64,000 nucleotides of DNA, taken from assembly GCF_002214185.1 (NCBI RefSeq), contig NZ_CP022161.1, forward strand, positions 8,501,486 through 8,565,485, in the 5' to 3' direction. The position numbers were made by a program, and so were the translations under genes. Of the stretch, positions 40,414 through 49,258 are shown piece by piece. The first letter of the stretch is position 1. Every line of letters starts with the position of its first letter. This stretch comes from Streptomyces capitiformicae. Its GTDB lineage: Bacteria; Actinomycetota; Actinomycetes; Streptomycetales; Streptomycetaceae. The notes below the pieces were generated by a model, which was given only the letters and a program-made list of their open reading frames with translations, had not been told where the DNA came from and made no database searches.

Positions 40414-41055
40414 CTAAACCCCCAACTCCTGGGCCAGTACGGCCGCTTGGACGCGGCTGCGCAGATCCAGCTTGCCCAGCAGGCGGCTGACATGGGTCTT
40501 CACGGTGGCCTCGGCCATGTCCAGCCGCCCGGCTATCTCCGCGTTCGACAGTCCCTCACCGATGCAGGAGAGCACCTCACGCTCGCGCCGGGTGAGTGCG
40601 TCCAGCACGGACAGATCGGCCGTGGGCTCGCGCTCGGGCTTGGCGGCGAACTCGGCGATCAGCCGCCGGGTGACGGCCGGCGCGATCAGACCCTCGCCGC
40701 GCCCGACCGTCCGTACGGCGGCGATGAGGTCCTTCGCCTCCGTGTTCTTGAGCAGGAACCCGGCGGCGCCGGCCCGCAGCGCCCCGAAGACGTACTCGTC
40801 GAGGTCGAACGTGGTCAGGACGAGCACATCGGCCAGCCCTTCGGAGACGACCTTGCGGGTCGCCGACACCCCGTCCAGGCGTGGCATCTGCACGTCCATC
40901 AGCACCAGGTCCGGCCGTAGTTCGCGGGCCAGCGCCACCGCCTGCTCCCCGTCGGCCGCCTCGCCGACCACCTCGATGTCGGGCGCGCTGCTCAGGATGA
41001 GGACCAGCCCGGCGCGGACGGCGGACTGGTCCTCGGCGACGAGCACGCGGATCAT
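40414..41055 (-). CDS. chiR: LuxR/NarL-type response regulator (ChiR-like)
   Basis: The 213-residue protein has a receiver domain with V-A-E-D-Q and phospho-Asp in V-L-M-D-V-Q-M-P, and a C-terminal LuxR helix-turn-helix (L-T-R-R-E-R-E-V-L...T-V-K-T-H-V-S-R-L-L). It is read away from the chitinase promoter region but on the same strand, just upstream of chiC. In Streptomyces coelicolor, as I recall, the ChiS/ChiR pair beside chiC controls it; this system is probably the same one. The symbol rests on position. Confidence 0.75.
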   Translation of the reverse strand: MIRVLVAEDQSAVRAGLVLILSSAPDIEVVGEAADGEQAVALARELRPDLVLMDVQMPRLDGVSATRKVVSEGLADVLVLTTFDLDEYVFGALRAGAAGFLLKNTEAKDLIAAVRTVGRGEGLIAPAVTRRLIAEFAAKPEREPTADLSVLDALTRREREVLSCIGEGLSNAEIAGRLDMAEATVKTHVSRLLGKLDLRSRVQAAVLAQELGV

Positions 41056-41143
41056 GCGGGTTCTCCTTCGGCGGCTTCGGTGAGTGTTTCGGTGAGTGTC
41101 GGGGATCGGTGACTTCGGGGGGGTGTCGCGGCGGGCACGTGGA

Positions 41144-42331
41144 TCACGCGGGTTCCCCTTCCGTGACGGGCAGCGCGGCGCGTACGGTCCAGATCTTGCC
41201 CTCCGCCGAGGCCTTCGGACCGGCCTCGAAGGTGCCGCCCAGCAGCGCGACCCGCTCCCGCATACCGACCAGGCCGGAGCCGGAACCGGGTGCGCTCGGG
41301 CCGTCGCGGTCGCCGTACGGGCTGGTCACGGCGATGTCGAGGGCGCCGTCCGTCTGGTGCAGGGACACGGTCACCCGGCCGGGGCCGGCGTGTTTGAGGG
41401 CGTTGGTCAGGGACTCCTGGACGATGCGGTACGCCGCGAGTCCGACGGGGGCGGGGAGGGCGTCGGCATGGTCGGCGTCGAGCGTGACGTCGAGGCCGTT
41501 GGCGCGGGCGCCCTCGACGAGCGTGCCCAGCCCGTCGAGCGTGGGTGCGGCGGTCGGCTCGGTGTCGCCGTCGGCATGCCGCAGGATGCCGATCAGCCGC
41601 CGCATCTCCGCGAGCCCGTCGACGCTGTTCCGGCGGATGACGCCGAGTGCCTGCTTGGAGGTGTCCGGGTCGTCGAGGGAGAGCGCGGCCGTGGAGTGGA
41701 TCGCGATCGCCGAGAGATGGTTGGCGACCATGTCGTGCAACTCCCGTGCCATCCGCGACCGTTCGGCCGCGACCGCCTGGGTGCGGTCCATCTCCGCGAG
41801 CAGCGCGGTCTGTTCGGCGCGCAGCCGGGCCGCCTCGGCGGCGTCGCGGTGGTTGCGCACGATCCAGCCGGTGGCCGCCGGCATGAAGGCGACCAGGCCG
41901 ATGACCACGCCGACCAGCAGGAACGCGGGCTTCCGCGCGATCGTCACCGGCACGATCGCGCCGACCACGGTCAGCAGCCCGGCGATCCAGGGCACCCGGC
42001 GGGCAGTTTTGGGCGGTCCGTACACCACGGCCGCGTACACCAGGTCGGTGAACATCACGACAGTCACCAGGCAGCCCTGGCTGAGGGTGTCCACGGTCAC
42101 CGCCGGGATGCCCGCCAACAGGGCCGTACGCGGCAGGGTACGGCGCAGGGCCTCGCAGGCGACCATCACGGCGAGCGCCAGCAGGATCCACCAGCGGCCG
42201 TCGAGCAGCACGATCGGGTCATGGCTCCGGCGGGTGCCGAGCCCCACGCCCCACAGCAGCAGCCCACCGAGCAGTCCGGCGAGGGCGCTGTACAGGTCGT
42301 GACGGTGCGGGCGGGGGAGTCGTGCGGCCAT
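41144..42331 (-). CDS. chiS: Sensor histidine kinase (ChiS-like)
   Basis: The 395-residue kinase has an N-terminal region of about five or six membrane helices, no large extracellular sensor, then a HisKA_3 dimerisation helix with His in R-E-L-H-D-M-V-A-N-H (about 197) and a HATPase end with G-S-G-L-V-G-M-R-E-R. Start ATG 42331 is chosen; the frame is open for 21 more residues. A sequence like the start of chiR is repeated across its stop codon, 90 bp before the real chiR start. Confidence 0.8.
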   Translation of the reverse strand: MAARLPRPHRHDLYSALAGLLGGLLLWGVGLGTRRSHDPIVLLDGRWWILLALAVMVACEALRRTLPRTALLAGIPAVTVDTLSQGCLVTVVMFTDLVYAAVVYGPPKTARRVPWIAGLLTVVGAIVPVTIARKPAFLLVGVVIGLVAFMPAATGWIVRNHRDAAEAARLRAEQTALLAEMDRTQAVAAERSRMARELHDMVANHLSAIAIHSTAALSLDDPDTSKQALGVIRRNSVDGLAEMRRLIGILRHADGDTEPTAAPTLDGLGTLVEGARANGLDVTLDADHADALPAPVGLAAYRIVQESLTNALKHAGPGRVTVSLHQTDGALDIAVTSPYGDRDGPSAPGSGSGLVGMRERVALLGGTFEAGPKASAEGKIWTVRAALPVTEGEPA

Positions 42332-42483
42332 GACCCCATCCAACACGGGTCCGGCGCCCGTCGCCTTGTGCTCGGGAAGGGTCCTGGACTGCATCCTTCG
42401 ATGTACCGCGAGTTCGTCACCGCCGACGACGAATCCGGCGCCGGGTGACGGGAGCCTTGGGGGGTGACCGAAAGGAGCGAGTC

Positions 42484-43071
42484 GTGATCGTCACGCTGAT
42501 CATCGCCTGCGAGGTTGGGTTCTGGGTGCTGCTGGCGCTTGGTCTGGCCGTCCGCTATCTGCTGAAGTGGCGCCGCACGAGCACCGTGCTGCTGCTCTGC
42601 GAGCCCCTGCTGGAGCTGGTGCTCTTCGTGGTGACCGCGATCGACCTGAAGAACGGTGCCGAGCCGAGCTGGCAGCATGGGGTCGCCGCGATCTACATCG
42701 GGTTCACGGTGGCGTACGGCCACTACACGATCCGCTGGCTCGACGGACACGCGGCGCACCGGTGGGCCGGGGCCCCGAGGCCGCCGAAGCCGCCGAAGTA
42801 CGGGATGAAGCGGGCCGCTCATGAGATCCGCTTCTGGCTCCGTACGGTCGTCGCCGCGGCCGTCGCCTGGGTACTGCTCGAGGCCGCCGCCCGGTACATC
42901 GGCCAGGACGGCAACATCGAATCGCTCCGCAACTTCCAGACGATGGCTCTCAGGGCCGCGGCCATCCACGGGCTGGTCGCCCTCGCCTATGTGGTCTTTC
43001 CCAAGAAGGACCCGGCCATCGCGGCGGGCAAGGGCCGGGCCTCGTCCTCGAAGGAGAAGGCCCGGCGATGA
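42484..43071 (+). CDS. Hypothetical integral membrane protein
   Basis: The 195-residue protein has about four hydrophobic helices, with helix 1 in V-T-L-I-I-A-C-E-V-G-F-W-V-L and a basic, Lys/Ser-rich C-terminus. GTG 42484 follows AAAGGAGC. It is translationally coupled by ATGA to the next gene. I do not recognise a family. Confidence 0.75.
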   Translation: MIVTLIIACEVGFWVLLALGLAVRYLLKWRRTSTVLLLCEPLLELVLFVVTAIDLKNGAEPSWQHGVAAIYIGFTVAYGHYTIRWLDGHAAHRWAGAPRPPKPPKYGMKRAAHEIRFWLRTVVAAAVAWVLLEAAARYIGQDGNIESLRNFQTMALRAAAIHGLVALAYVVFPKKDPAIAAGKGRASSSKEKARR

Positions 43072-43307
43072 GCGAGATGCCTCCGGCGACGAACAGGACG
43101 ATGTGGCGGATGAACAAGTCGACGAAGAACCTGCTGGACGGCGCGGCCACCTTCGCGATCGGCCTGGCGCTGCGGCTGTTCACCGAGGGGGTCGAGACCC
43201 CTGTCGTCACCCTGACGAAGGTCGGAGTGGTGATGATGTGCGTCGGTGGTGTGCTGGTCGTGACGGGCTTGTACCAGAGGGCACGCGGAACGGCGGCGGA
43301 GCTCTAG
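43068..43307 (+). CDS. Small membrane protein (DUF5708-like)
   Basis: A 79-residue protein with two membrane helices, the second containing V-G-V-V-M-M-C-V-G-G-V-L-V. It resembles small Streptomyces proteins annotated DUF5708. It overlaps its upstream partner (ATGA). Its TAG stop is part of a CTAG that begins the inverted-repeat element at 43304. Confidence 0.65.
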   Translation: MSEMPPATNRTMWRMNKSTKNLLDGAATFAIGLALRLFTEGVETPVVTLTKVGVVMMCVGGVLVVTGLYQRARGTAAEL

Positions 43308-43377
43308 GGCGTGTTGCGAAGGCGAGAGTGCGTGCCAGGCGTCGGGCGGCAGTCGGGACTTTCGCAACACGCCCTAG
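43304..43377. mobile_element. 74-bp MITE-like inverted-repeat element flanked by CTAG
   Basis: The ends are perfect 17-bp inverted repeats, CTAGGGCGTGTTGCGAA (43304-43320) and its complement (43361-43377). The CTAG at both outer edges could be a target-site duplication. The sequence GGGCGTGTTGCGAAAGT is familiar as an IS end in Streptomyces, but no transposase is inside. It may also act as a terminator for the upstream gene. Confidence 0.6.
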
Positions 43378-43457
43378 CTGTATTGCCCTGAGAGGTTGGG
43401 GACGCGGCTGGCGGGTGGTTGGCCTTTCAGAGCGGTGTGTCCGCGGTGGTGATTGTC
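43374..43457 (-). pseudogene. C-terminal fragment of an IS481-type transposase
   Basis: The last 27 codons, ending at TAG 43376-43374, read D-N-H-H-R-G-H-T-A-L, then Q-P-P-A-S-R-V, N-L, and S at the end. This is the well-known C-terminus of IS481-family DDE transposases (Y-N-x-x-R-P-H-x-A-L-...-P-P). The upstream catalytic region is missing and replaced by unrelated sequence. The stop is shared with the CTAG of the neighbouring inverted-repeat element. Confidence 0.7.
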
Positions 43458-43740
43458 CCGGGGTCGAGTACGCCGGGGACCAGTACGCCCAAGACCGTTC
43501 GGGGCGCGCGGCAGAGTGGACTCGCTTCTGCTCAGTCCAAAGGAACGGTTGGGCGTGGCGGACACGTACGAGCCTCCGCGCGCCGAAGGAGGGTGGAGGC
43601 GGCGCCGGAGGCGTCCAACCTCCCGGAGGCCGGGTTGTGTCTGGGCCGGGGAGAAGGTCGCCCGCCGACCGGTAGCAGAGACAAGAGGGCGGGGCCCTGG
43701 AGCTTCACTCCTCCAGGGCCCCGCCAGGCGTACATCAGGG
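43458..43740. other. Non-coding stretch with transposon debris and a terminator
   Basis: Frames are open on several strands here but none has family features or a good start. Sequence next to the IS481 remnant may be old insertion debris. The right end holds the hairpin at 43688-43725. Confidence 0.5.
43688..43725 (-). terminator. Terminator of the sortase-substrate gene
   Basis: A perfect 15-bp stem, GGCGGGGCCCTGGAG (43688-43702) with its complement (43711-43725), and an 8-base loop. It lies 16 bp beyond the minus-strand gene's stop. Confidence 0.9.
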
Positions 43741-44685
43741 TCAGGCGCCCGTGCGCCCCGCGCCCCTGCGCCGCGTCACCACGAAGATCGCGCCGCCTAC
43801 TGCCAGCAGGCCCGCCGCGCCGATCGCGATCGGGATCGTGTTGCCACCGCCCGTTTCGGCGAGGTCGCCGGGGGTGCCGCCGTTGGGGGTGGGGGCGGCC
43901 GGGGTGGAGGTGGAGGGGGTGGGGTCGGGGGACTCGGAGTCGTCGGACGGAGGGTTCTCGTCCGCCGGCGGGTTCTCCTCGGCCGGAGGCTGTTCCTCCG
44001 CGGGGGGCTGCTCCTCCGTCGGGGGCTCTTCCTCGGCCGGGGGCTTCTCCTCCGACGGCGGCGGCTCCTCCTGCGTCGTGCAGTCCTTCGTGCCGCCGTT
44101 CCAGGCCGCGATCAGCTTGTCCTTGATGACCGGGCGATCGGGGCCCTTGGGGACGTCGCCGTGCTCGAAGCCGTCGTTCGCGTCCAGCTTGCCGTCGAAC
44201 TTGACCTTGCCCCGGTAGAGGTCGATCTGCGCGTAGCAGCCCGCGTCCGGAACCGCGATGTCCAGGGAGTCCGTGCCACCCTGCTTCACCGTCACCGAGT
44301 CGAAGTCCACGAAGACCTGCTCGCCCGACGTCGCGAACGTCGGCCCGTGGGCCAGGTACGACGCCAGGGAGACCGTGCAGGTCGTCGCGTCGGAGGCGGC
44401 CCGTACCTTGATGTGGACCTTGCCGTCCTGGCTGGGCTTGAGGTTCTGGTCGTCGAGCTTGACCCAGTCGGCGAAGTTCACGCCGTCCAGGGAGAACTGG
44501 CAGCGGTCGATCTCGGTGGCCGTGCCCGCGCCCTCGCCGGGGGCGTAACTCTTCTTGCCGCCCCAGCCTTCGCCGCCGGGGGTCTCGGTGGCGAAGGCCG
44601 GGCCGGACACCGACGCGCTCAGCGCAAGAGCGGCGATGCCCGTCCCCAGCAGGCGGCGCACAGTGACACGTCTCGCTATGGACAT
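43741..44685 (-). CDS. LAxTG-anchored surface protein with Pro/Glu-rich stalk
   Basis: A 314-residue precursor with a twin-basic signal peptide, then a beta-rich domain (about 40-205). A spacer of E-E-Q/K/N-P-P repeats (about 210-250) follows, then L-A-E-T-G (about 275), a membrane helix and basic R-R-R. L-A-x-T-G is the signal of Streptomyces class E sortases, so it should be linked to peptidoglycan. No sortase gene is in the window. The function of the exposed domain is unknown. Confidence 0.85.
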   Translation of the reverse strand: MSIARRVTVRRLLGTGIAALALSASVSGPAFATETPGGEGWGGKKSYAPGEGAGTATEIDRCQFSLDGVNFADWVKLDDQNLKPSQDGKVHIKVRAASDATTCTVSLASYLAHGPTFATSGEQVFVDFDSVTVKQGGTDSLDIAVPDAGCYAQIDLYRGKVKFDGKLDANDGFEHGDVPKGPDRPVIKDKLIAAWNGGTKDCTTQEEPPPSEEKPPAEEEPPTEEQPPAEEQPPAEENPPADENPPSDDSESPDPTPSTSTPAAPTPNGGTPGDLAETGGGNTIPIAIGAAGLLAVGGAIFVVTRRRGAGRTGA

Positions 44686-45041
44686 GCGGATCCCATTCTG
44701 GAACTTGGCTGTACGAGACCCGGGGCGCGGCCGGAAGACGGCGGCACAAAGCCGCGCCGGGCCGCCGCGCCGGGGTGTGAGTGGTCTGAAAAACGCCGGA
44801 CTCAGTGGTCACGCGAGCCACAGCGTGCGCACATCGTTTACCACCTGGTAGGGGCTGTCAACCTCGGGAAACGTCCGTTCGCTTCACATTCCGCTCTTAC
44901 CAATTCCTCCATCTCCCGTAGGACTTGGTCTGACCGGATTTGACAACCTCCGGTCCGCCCCCGAGCCTCTACGTTCATGACATCCATTTTCATTAATCGG
45001 CACGACGGTCTGGTCGACCGTCTGCCGGGAGGTGCTCGTCC
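44686..45041. promoter_or_regulatory. Divergent intergenic region with a 12-bp palindrome
   Basis: These 356 bp separate the minus-strand surface-protein gene from the plus-strand MinD-like gene. TACCACCTGGTA (44839-44850) is a palindrome, and on the minus strand TTGACA precedes it by a few bases. A second TTGACA lies at 44940 on the plus strand. Both genes' promoters are probably here, but -10 boxes cannot be fixed. Confidence 0.55.
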
Positions 45042-46007
45042 GTGCGCGTCGCTTTCGTAGGCAAAGGCGGCAGCGGCAAGACCACGCTGTCCGCGCTCTT
45101 CGCCCGGCATCTCGCCCGGTCCGGTGCGCCGCTCGTCGCAGTCGACGGCGACATCAACCAGCACCTCGCGCACGCCCTCGGGCTCGACGAGGACGACGAG
45201 TTCGGTGCTCCGCCGCTCAGCTCCCGTACCGGGGAGATCAAGGACTGTCTGCGGGGGACCAATCCGCGGATCGTGTCCCGTGAGGCCATGGTCAAGACGA
45301 CTCCGCCGGGGCGGGGCTCACGGCTGCTGCGGCTGCTCGGGGACGACGACGTCCACGGCACCCACGTACGGCGCGTCGGCGACGTACCCCTCATGGTCAC
45401 CGGCGCCTTCAGTGAGAGCGACCTCGGTGTCGCCTGCTACCACTCCAAGCTCGGGGCCGTGGAGCTGTACCTCAACCACCTCGTCGACGGGGCCGGTGAG
45501 TACGTCGTCGTCGACATGACCGCCGGGGCCGACGCCTTCGCGTCCGGACTGTTCACCCGGTTCGACATGACCTTCCTGGTCGTCGAGCCGACGCGGAAGA
45601 GCGTGTCCGTGTACCGGCAGTACCGGGAACACGCCGCCGAGTTCGGGATTCCGATCGGCGTCGTCGGCAACAAGGTCACCGGCGAGGACGACCTGCTCTT
45701 CCTCAAGGAGCACGTGGGGGACGACCTGGTCGCGCACTGCGTGCAGTCGTCGTACGTCCGCGCGCAGGAACAGGGCCGTGCACAGGGCGAGTTGGAGTCG
45801 CACAACGTGCGGACACTGGAGCAGCTCAAGGCCGTCGTCGACGGGCGTACCAAGGACTGGGCCACCTTCCAGCGGCACGCCGTCGAGTTCCATCTCCGCA
45901 ACGCCGCCGCCTGGGCCAACGACGCCACCGGGCACGACCTCGCCGCCCAGGTCGACCCCGAGTTCCGGCACGGGCCGGAGGCGCTCGCCTCCGCCGCCTC
46001 CTTCTGA
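45042..46007 (+). CDS. MinD/ParA-like ATPase (CooC type)
   Basis: A 321-residue P-loop protein with deviant Walker A G-K-G-G-S-G-K-T-T and the switch region around V-V-D-M-T-A-G-A-D. MinD/CooC-type enzymes use ATP-bound dimers in metal insertion, partition or positioning. No metal-centre protein or ParB-like partner is adjacent. GTG 45042 has GGGAGG upstream. The small gene after it may be its partner. Confidence 0.85.
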   Translation: MRVAFVGKGGSGKTTLSALFARHLARSGAPLVAVDGDINQHLAHALGLDEDDEFGAPPLSSRTGEIKDCLRGTNPRIVSREAMVKTTPPGRGSRLLRLLGDDDVHGTHVRRVGDVPLMVTGAFSESDLGVACYHSKLGAVELYLNHLVDGAGEYVVVDMTAGADAFASGLFTRFDMTFLVVEPTRKSVSVYRQYREHAAEFGIPIGVVGNKVTGEDDLLFLKEHVGDDLVAHCVQSSYVRAQEQGRAQGELESHNVRTLEQLKAVVDGRTKDWATFQRHAVEFHLRNAAAWANDATGHDLAAQVDPEFRHGPEALASAASF

Positions 46008-46051
46008 ACCACCCCCACGCCAGCCAAGAACAGCACAGAACAGGAACACCC

Positions 46052-46444
46052 ATGTCGCTCGACGTCTCCCCGCAGTTGCTCGCCCAGGCCGAAACAGGCG
46101 AGGTGCGGGAGGAGGAGTTCGTGGAGACGGTTCGTACGTCGCTGCCGTACGCGTACGAACTCGTCGCCTCCCTCGTCGGTGAACTGCGCGCGGGCAGCGC
46201 CGAGTTCGCCGACAACCAGACCCCGCCGCCGTCGGAGAAGGAGCGGGGGCAGTTGCTGCGGGCGCTGTCCAGCGACGCGATCCGGGGGAGCCTGGAGCGG
46301 CACTTCGGGGTGGCGCTCGCCTTCCAGAACTGCCACCGGGTGGCGGTCTTCCCGGCGGAGGCCCGCGGCGGCGAGACGTACACGCGTTTCACCTCGCTGC
46401 GGTCCCAGATCCTCAACCAGTCGCCGGAGTTCCGCGACTGCTGA
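46052..46444 (+). CDS. SCO5389-family protein
   Basis: A 130-residue, mostly helical protein. It resembles the streptomycete SCO5389 family and follows the MinD-like ATPase by 44 bp, as in other streptomycetes. Conserved parts are Y-A-Y-E-L-V-A-S-L and H-R-V-A-V-F-P. The function is unknown; adjacency suggests action with the ATPase. Confidence 0.75.
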   Translation: MSLDVSPQLLAQAETGEVREEEFVETVRTSLPYAYELVASLVGELRAGSAEFADNQTPPPSEKERGQLLRALSSDAIRGSLERHFGVALAFQNCHRVAVFPAEARGGETYTRFTSLRSQILNQSPEFRDC

Positions 46445-46594
46445 CGGTTCGGGGCCCTGGTCACACCGGCCCACCGGCTCACCCCACGGCGGGTCGTCGC
46501 TCGCCTCACCTCTGGTCGTCACGAGTTGACCCATCTGCGATCACACAAGGTGAATAATGGGGCCAGAGGCGTCTCAGCGACAGAGAGGGCCGCC

Positions 46595-49084
46595 GTGGGG
46601 ACCAACAGGGACATGGCCGTCACCCGTCAGCGCTTCGACGTGGCCGACGCCGCGCCGCTGCTGATCGACGCGGACGGGATCGTGACGAGCTGGACGCGGG
46701 ACGCCGAGCGGCTCTTCGGGTATCCGGCGGCCGAGATCCTGGGCCGTAGCGTCCGTACGCTGCTGGCCCCCGAGGACGGCGACCGCATCGGCCGGCTGGC
46801 CGAGTCCCACCGCCCCCTCGGCGGCTGGTCCGGCATCCTCGCCGCCCGCCACCGCGACGGCCGGCGGATCAGGGTGATGGTCCGGGTGGTGCCTACCCGC
46901 GAGGCGACGCTCACGACGCACACTCCCGACCCCCTCAGCCCCGCCCACTGGGTGGCCCTCGTCTCCGACGCCACCGAAGCGCCGGGCTGGGACATGAGTC
47001 GTACGGTGCTGGAGCGGATGACGGCGCGGGCGCCGATCGGGATCGCGATCGTGGACACGGATCTGCGGTTCGTGTGGTCGAACGCGGCGTTGGAGCGGTT
47101 CGGGGGCGGGCGGGCGCACGAGCGGGTGGGGCTGCGGCTCGCGGAGGTGCAGCCGGGCCTCGACGCGGAGCGCATCGAGGCGCAGATGCGGAAGGTGCTG
47201 GAGACCGGTGAGCCCGTGCTCGACTACGAGCACGTGGGGCGGGTCCGGTCGGCGCCGCACCGCGAGACCGCGCACGCGATGTCGTTCACGAGGCTGGAGG
47301 ACGACCAGGGGCGGCCCATCGGCGTGTACTACACGGTGATGGACGTGTCGGAGCGGCACCGCGCCCGGACCCGGCTCGCCGTGCTGGACCGGGCCGGGGA
47401 GCAGATCGGCCGGACCCTCGACGTCCGGCGGACGGCGCAGGAGCTGGCGGACGTGGTGGTGCCGGCGCTCGCCGACTTCGTGACCGTGGACCTGCTGGAC
47501 TCGGTGCTGCGCGGCGCCGAGCCGGGGCCCCTGGGCGACGGGTCCGACGGGTCCGTTCCGCTGCGGCGCAGCGCGCAGCAGTCCGTCCACGACGGAGTGC
47601 CCGAGGCCGTCGTGGAGATCGGCGGCATCGCCTCGTACGCGACCGGGTCGCCCCCGGTACGGGTGCTGGTCAGCGGCCGGTCGTGGTGCGAGCCGAGGCT
47701 GGACCCGCTGTCGGCGGAGTGGGCCAAGGCCATCCCCGGTGGCCTCGGCGGGCCGTACGGGCGGGACGTGCCCATCGCGGCGCTCGGACTGCACAGCGTG
47801 ATGATCGTGCCGGTGCGGGCGCGGGGCATCACGCTCGGCATCAGCACGTTCTTCCGGCGCGACCGCGAGGACCCGTTCGACGCGGACGATCTGAGCCTGG
47901 CCGAGGAGCTGGTCGGCCGTGCCGCCGTGTGCGTCGACAACGCCCGCCGGTACACGCGGGAACGCGACGCCGCCCTCGTCCTCCAGCGCAGCCTCCTGCC
48001 CCGCCGCCTGCCCGAGCAGGACGCGGCCGAGGTCGCCGTCCGCTACCGGCCCGCCGACGAACTGACCGGACTCGGCGGCGACTGGTACGACGTCATCCCG
48101 CTCTCCGGCGCCCGGGTCGCCCTCGTCGTGGGCGAGGTCGCGGGCCACGGCATCGACGGCGCCGCCGCGATGGGGCGGCTGCGGACGGCCGTACGGACGC
48201 TCGCCGATCTCGATCTGCCGCCGGACGAGGTGCTCGCCCACCTCGACGACATGGTCGCCAAGTCGGCGCGGCAGGAGGGCCCCGAGCCGGGCGCGGGCAG
48301 CGTCCAGACGGTGGGGGCGCGTTGTCTGTACGTCGTCCACGACCCGGTGTCCGGCGCGTGCGCCATGGCCGCCGCCGGCCGGTTCGCCCCGGCCCTGGTC
48401 GCCCCCGACGGCACGGTCACCTTCCCCGAACTGCCCGAGGGACCGGCCCTCGGCGTCGACGGGCACCCCTTCGAGGTACTGCACCTGGAACTGCCCGAGG
48501 GCACGATGATCGCCCTGCACACCGACGGACTGCTCGCCGAGGCCTCCCCCGACGCGCTGTGCCGTGCGCTCGCCCGGCCCGAGCCCTCCCTCGAATATCA
48601 CGCCCAGCGCGTCCTCGACTCCCTCGCCCCGGCCCGCCCCACCGACGACGTGGCCCTCCTCCTGGCCCGCACCCGGCGCCTGCCCGCCCACCGGGTCGCC
48701 TGCTGGGAGCTGCCGGCCGACCCGGCGCGGGTCGCCGAGGCCCGCAAGACCACCGCACGGCAGCTCGGGCTGTGGGGGCTCGACGAGCTGGCGTTCACCA
48801 CCGAACTCGTCGTCAGCGAACTCGTCACCAACGCCATCCGGCACGCCACCGGGCCCATCCGGCTCCGGCTGATCCTCGAACGCACCCTGATCTGCGAGGT
48901 GTTCGACGGCGGCCCCACCGCGCCCCACTTGCGCCACCCGCGCACGACCGACGAGGGCGGCCGCGGCCTGTTCCTCATCTCCCAGTTCACCCAGCGCTGG
49001 GGCACCCGCTTCCTGCCGGAGGGCAAGGTCATCTGGGCGGAACAGTCGTTGGCGGATCAGGTGGTCCAGCTCCGGCTGTCGTAG
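46595..49084 (+). CDS. PAS-GAF-SpoIIE phosphatase with C-terminal HATPase domain
   Basis: An 829-residue signalling protein. Two PAS domains (about 10-115 and 140-255; G-I-V-T-S-W-T-R-D-A-E-R-L-F-G is typical) are followed by a GAF domain (about 280-450). A PP2C/SpoIIE phosphatase (about 465-690, G-G-D-W-Y-D-V-I) and an RsbW-like ATPase (about 700-829, S-E-L-V-T-N-A-I-R-H-A) come next. Such proteins dephosphorylate anti-anti-sigma factors and also bind sigma partners. The start is GTG 46595; ATG 46613 is an alternative. No anti-anti-sigma gene is near. Confidence 0.9.
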   Translation: MGTNRDMAVTRQRFDVADAAPLLIDADGIVTSWTRDAERLFGYPAAEILGRSVRTLLAPEDGDRIGRLAESHRPLGGWSGILAARHRDGRRIRVMVRVVPTREATLTTHTPDPLSPAHWVALVSDATEAPGWDMSRTVLERMTARAPIGIAIVDTDLRFVWSNAALERFGGGRAHERVGLRLAEVQPGLDAERIEAQMRKVLETGEPVLDYEHVGRVRSAPHRETAHAMSFTRLEDDQGRPIGVYYTVMDVSERHRARTRLAVLDRAGEQIGRTLDVRRTAQELADVVVPALADFVTVDLLDSVLRGAEPGPLGDGSDGSVPLRRSAQQSVHDGVPEAVVEIGGIASYATGSPPVRVLVSGRSWCEPRLDPLSAEWAKAIPGGLGGPYGRDVPIAALGLHSVMIVPVRARGITLGISTFFRRDREDPFDADDLSLAEELVGRAAVCVDNARRYTRERDAALVLQRSLLPRRLPEQDAAEVAVRYRPADELTGLGGDWYDVIPLSGARVALVVGEVAGHGIDGAAAMGRLRTAVRTLADLDLPPDEVLAHLDDMVAKSARQEGPEPGAGSVQTVGARCLYVVHDPVSGACAMAAAGRFAPALVAPDGTVTFPELPEGPALGVDGHPFEVLHLELPEGTMIALHTDGLLAEASPDALCRALARPEPSLEYHAQRVLDSLAPARPTDDVALLLARTRRLPAHRVACWELPADPARVAEARKTTARQLGLWGLDELAFTTELVVSELVTNAIRHATGPIRLRLILERTLICEVFDGGPTAPHLRHPRTTDEGGRGLFLISQFTQRWGTRFLPEGKVIWAEQSLADQVVQLRLS

Positions 49085-49258
49085 CGGTCGGCCCTCACTG
49101 GCCCGACCGGATGAATTCCGCCGCGCACCGCTCGCCGGGCTCCCCGCAGTCTCCACACTTTCCGGCACACCGCATCCCCTTGTGCCCCATTCAGCCTGAT
49201 TAGTCGAACTTTGCGCTTCATATGAATGCGGAGTCGGCTTCAGGAAATGAGGGACACA

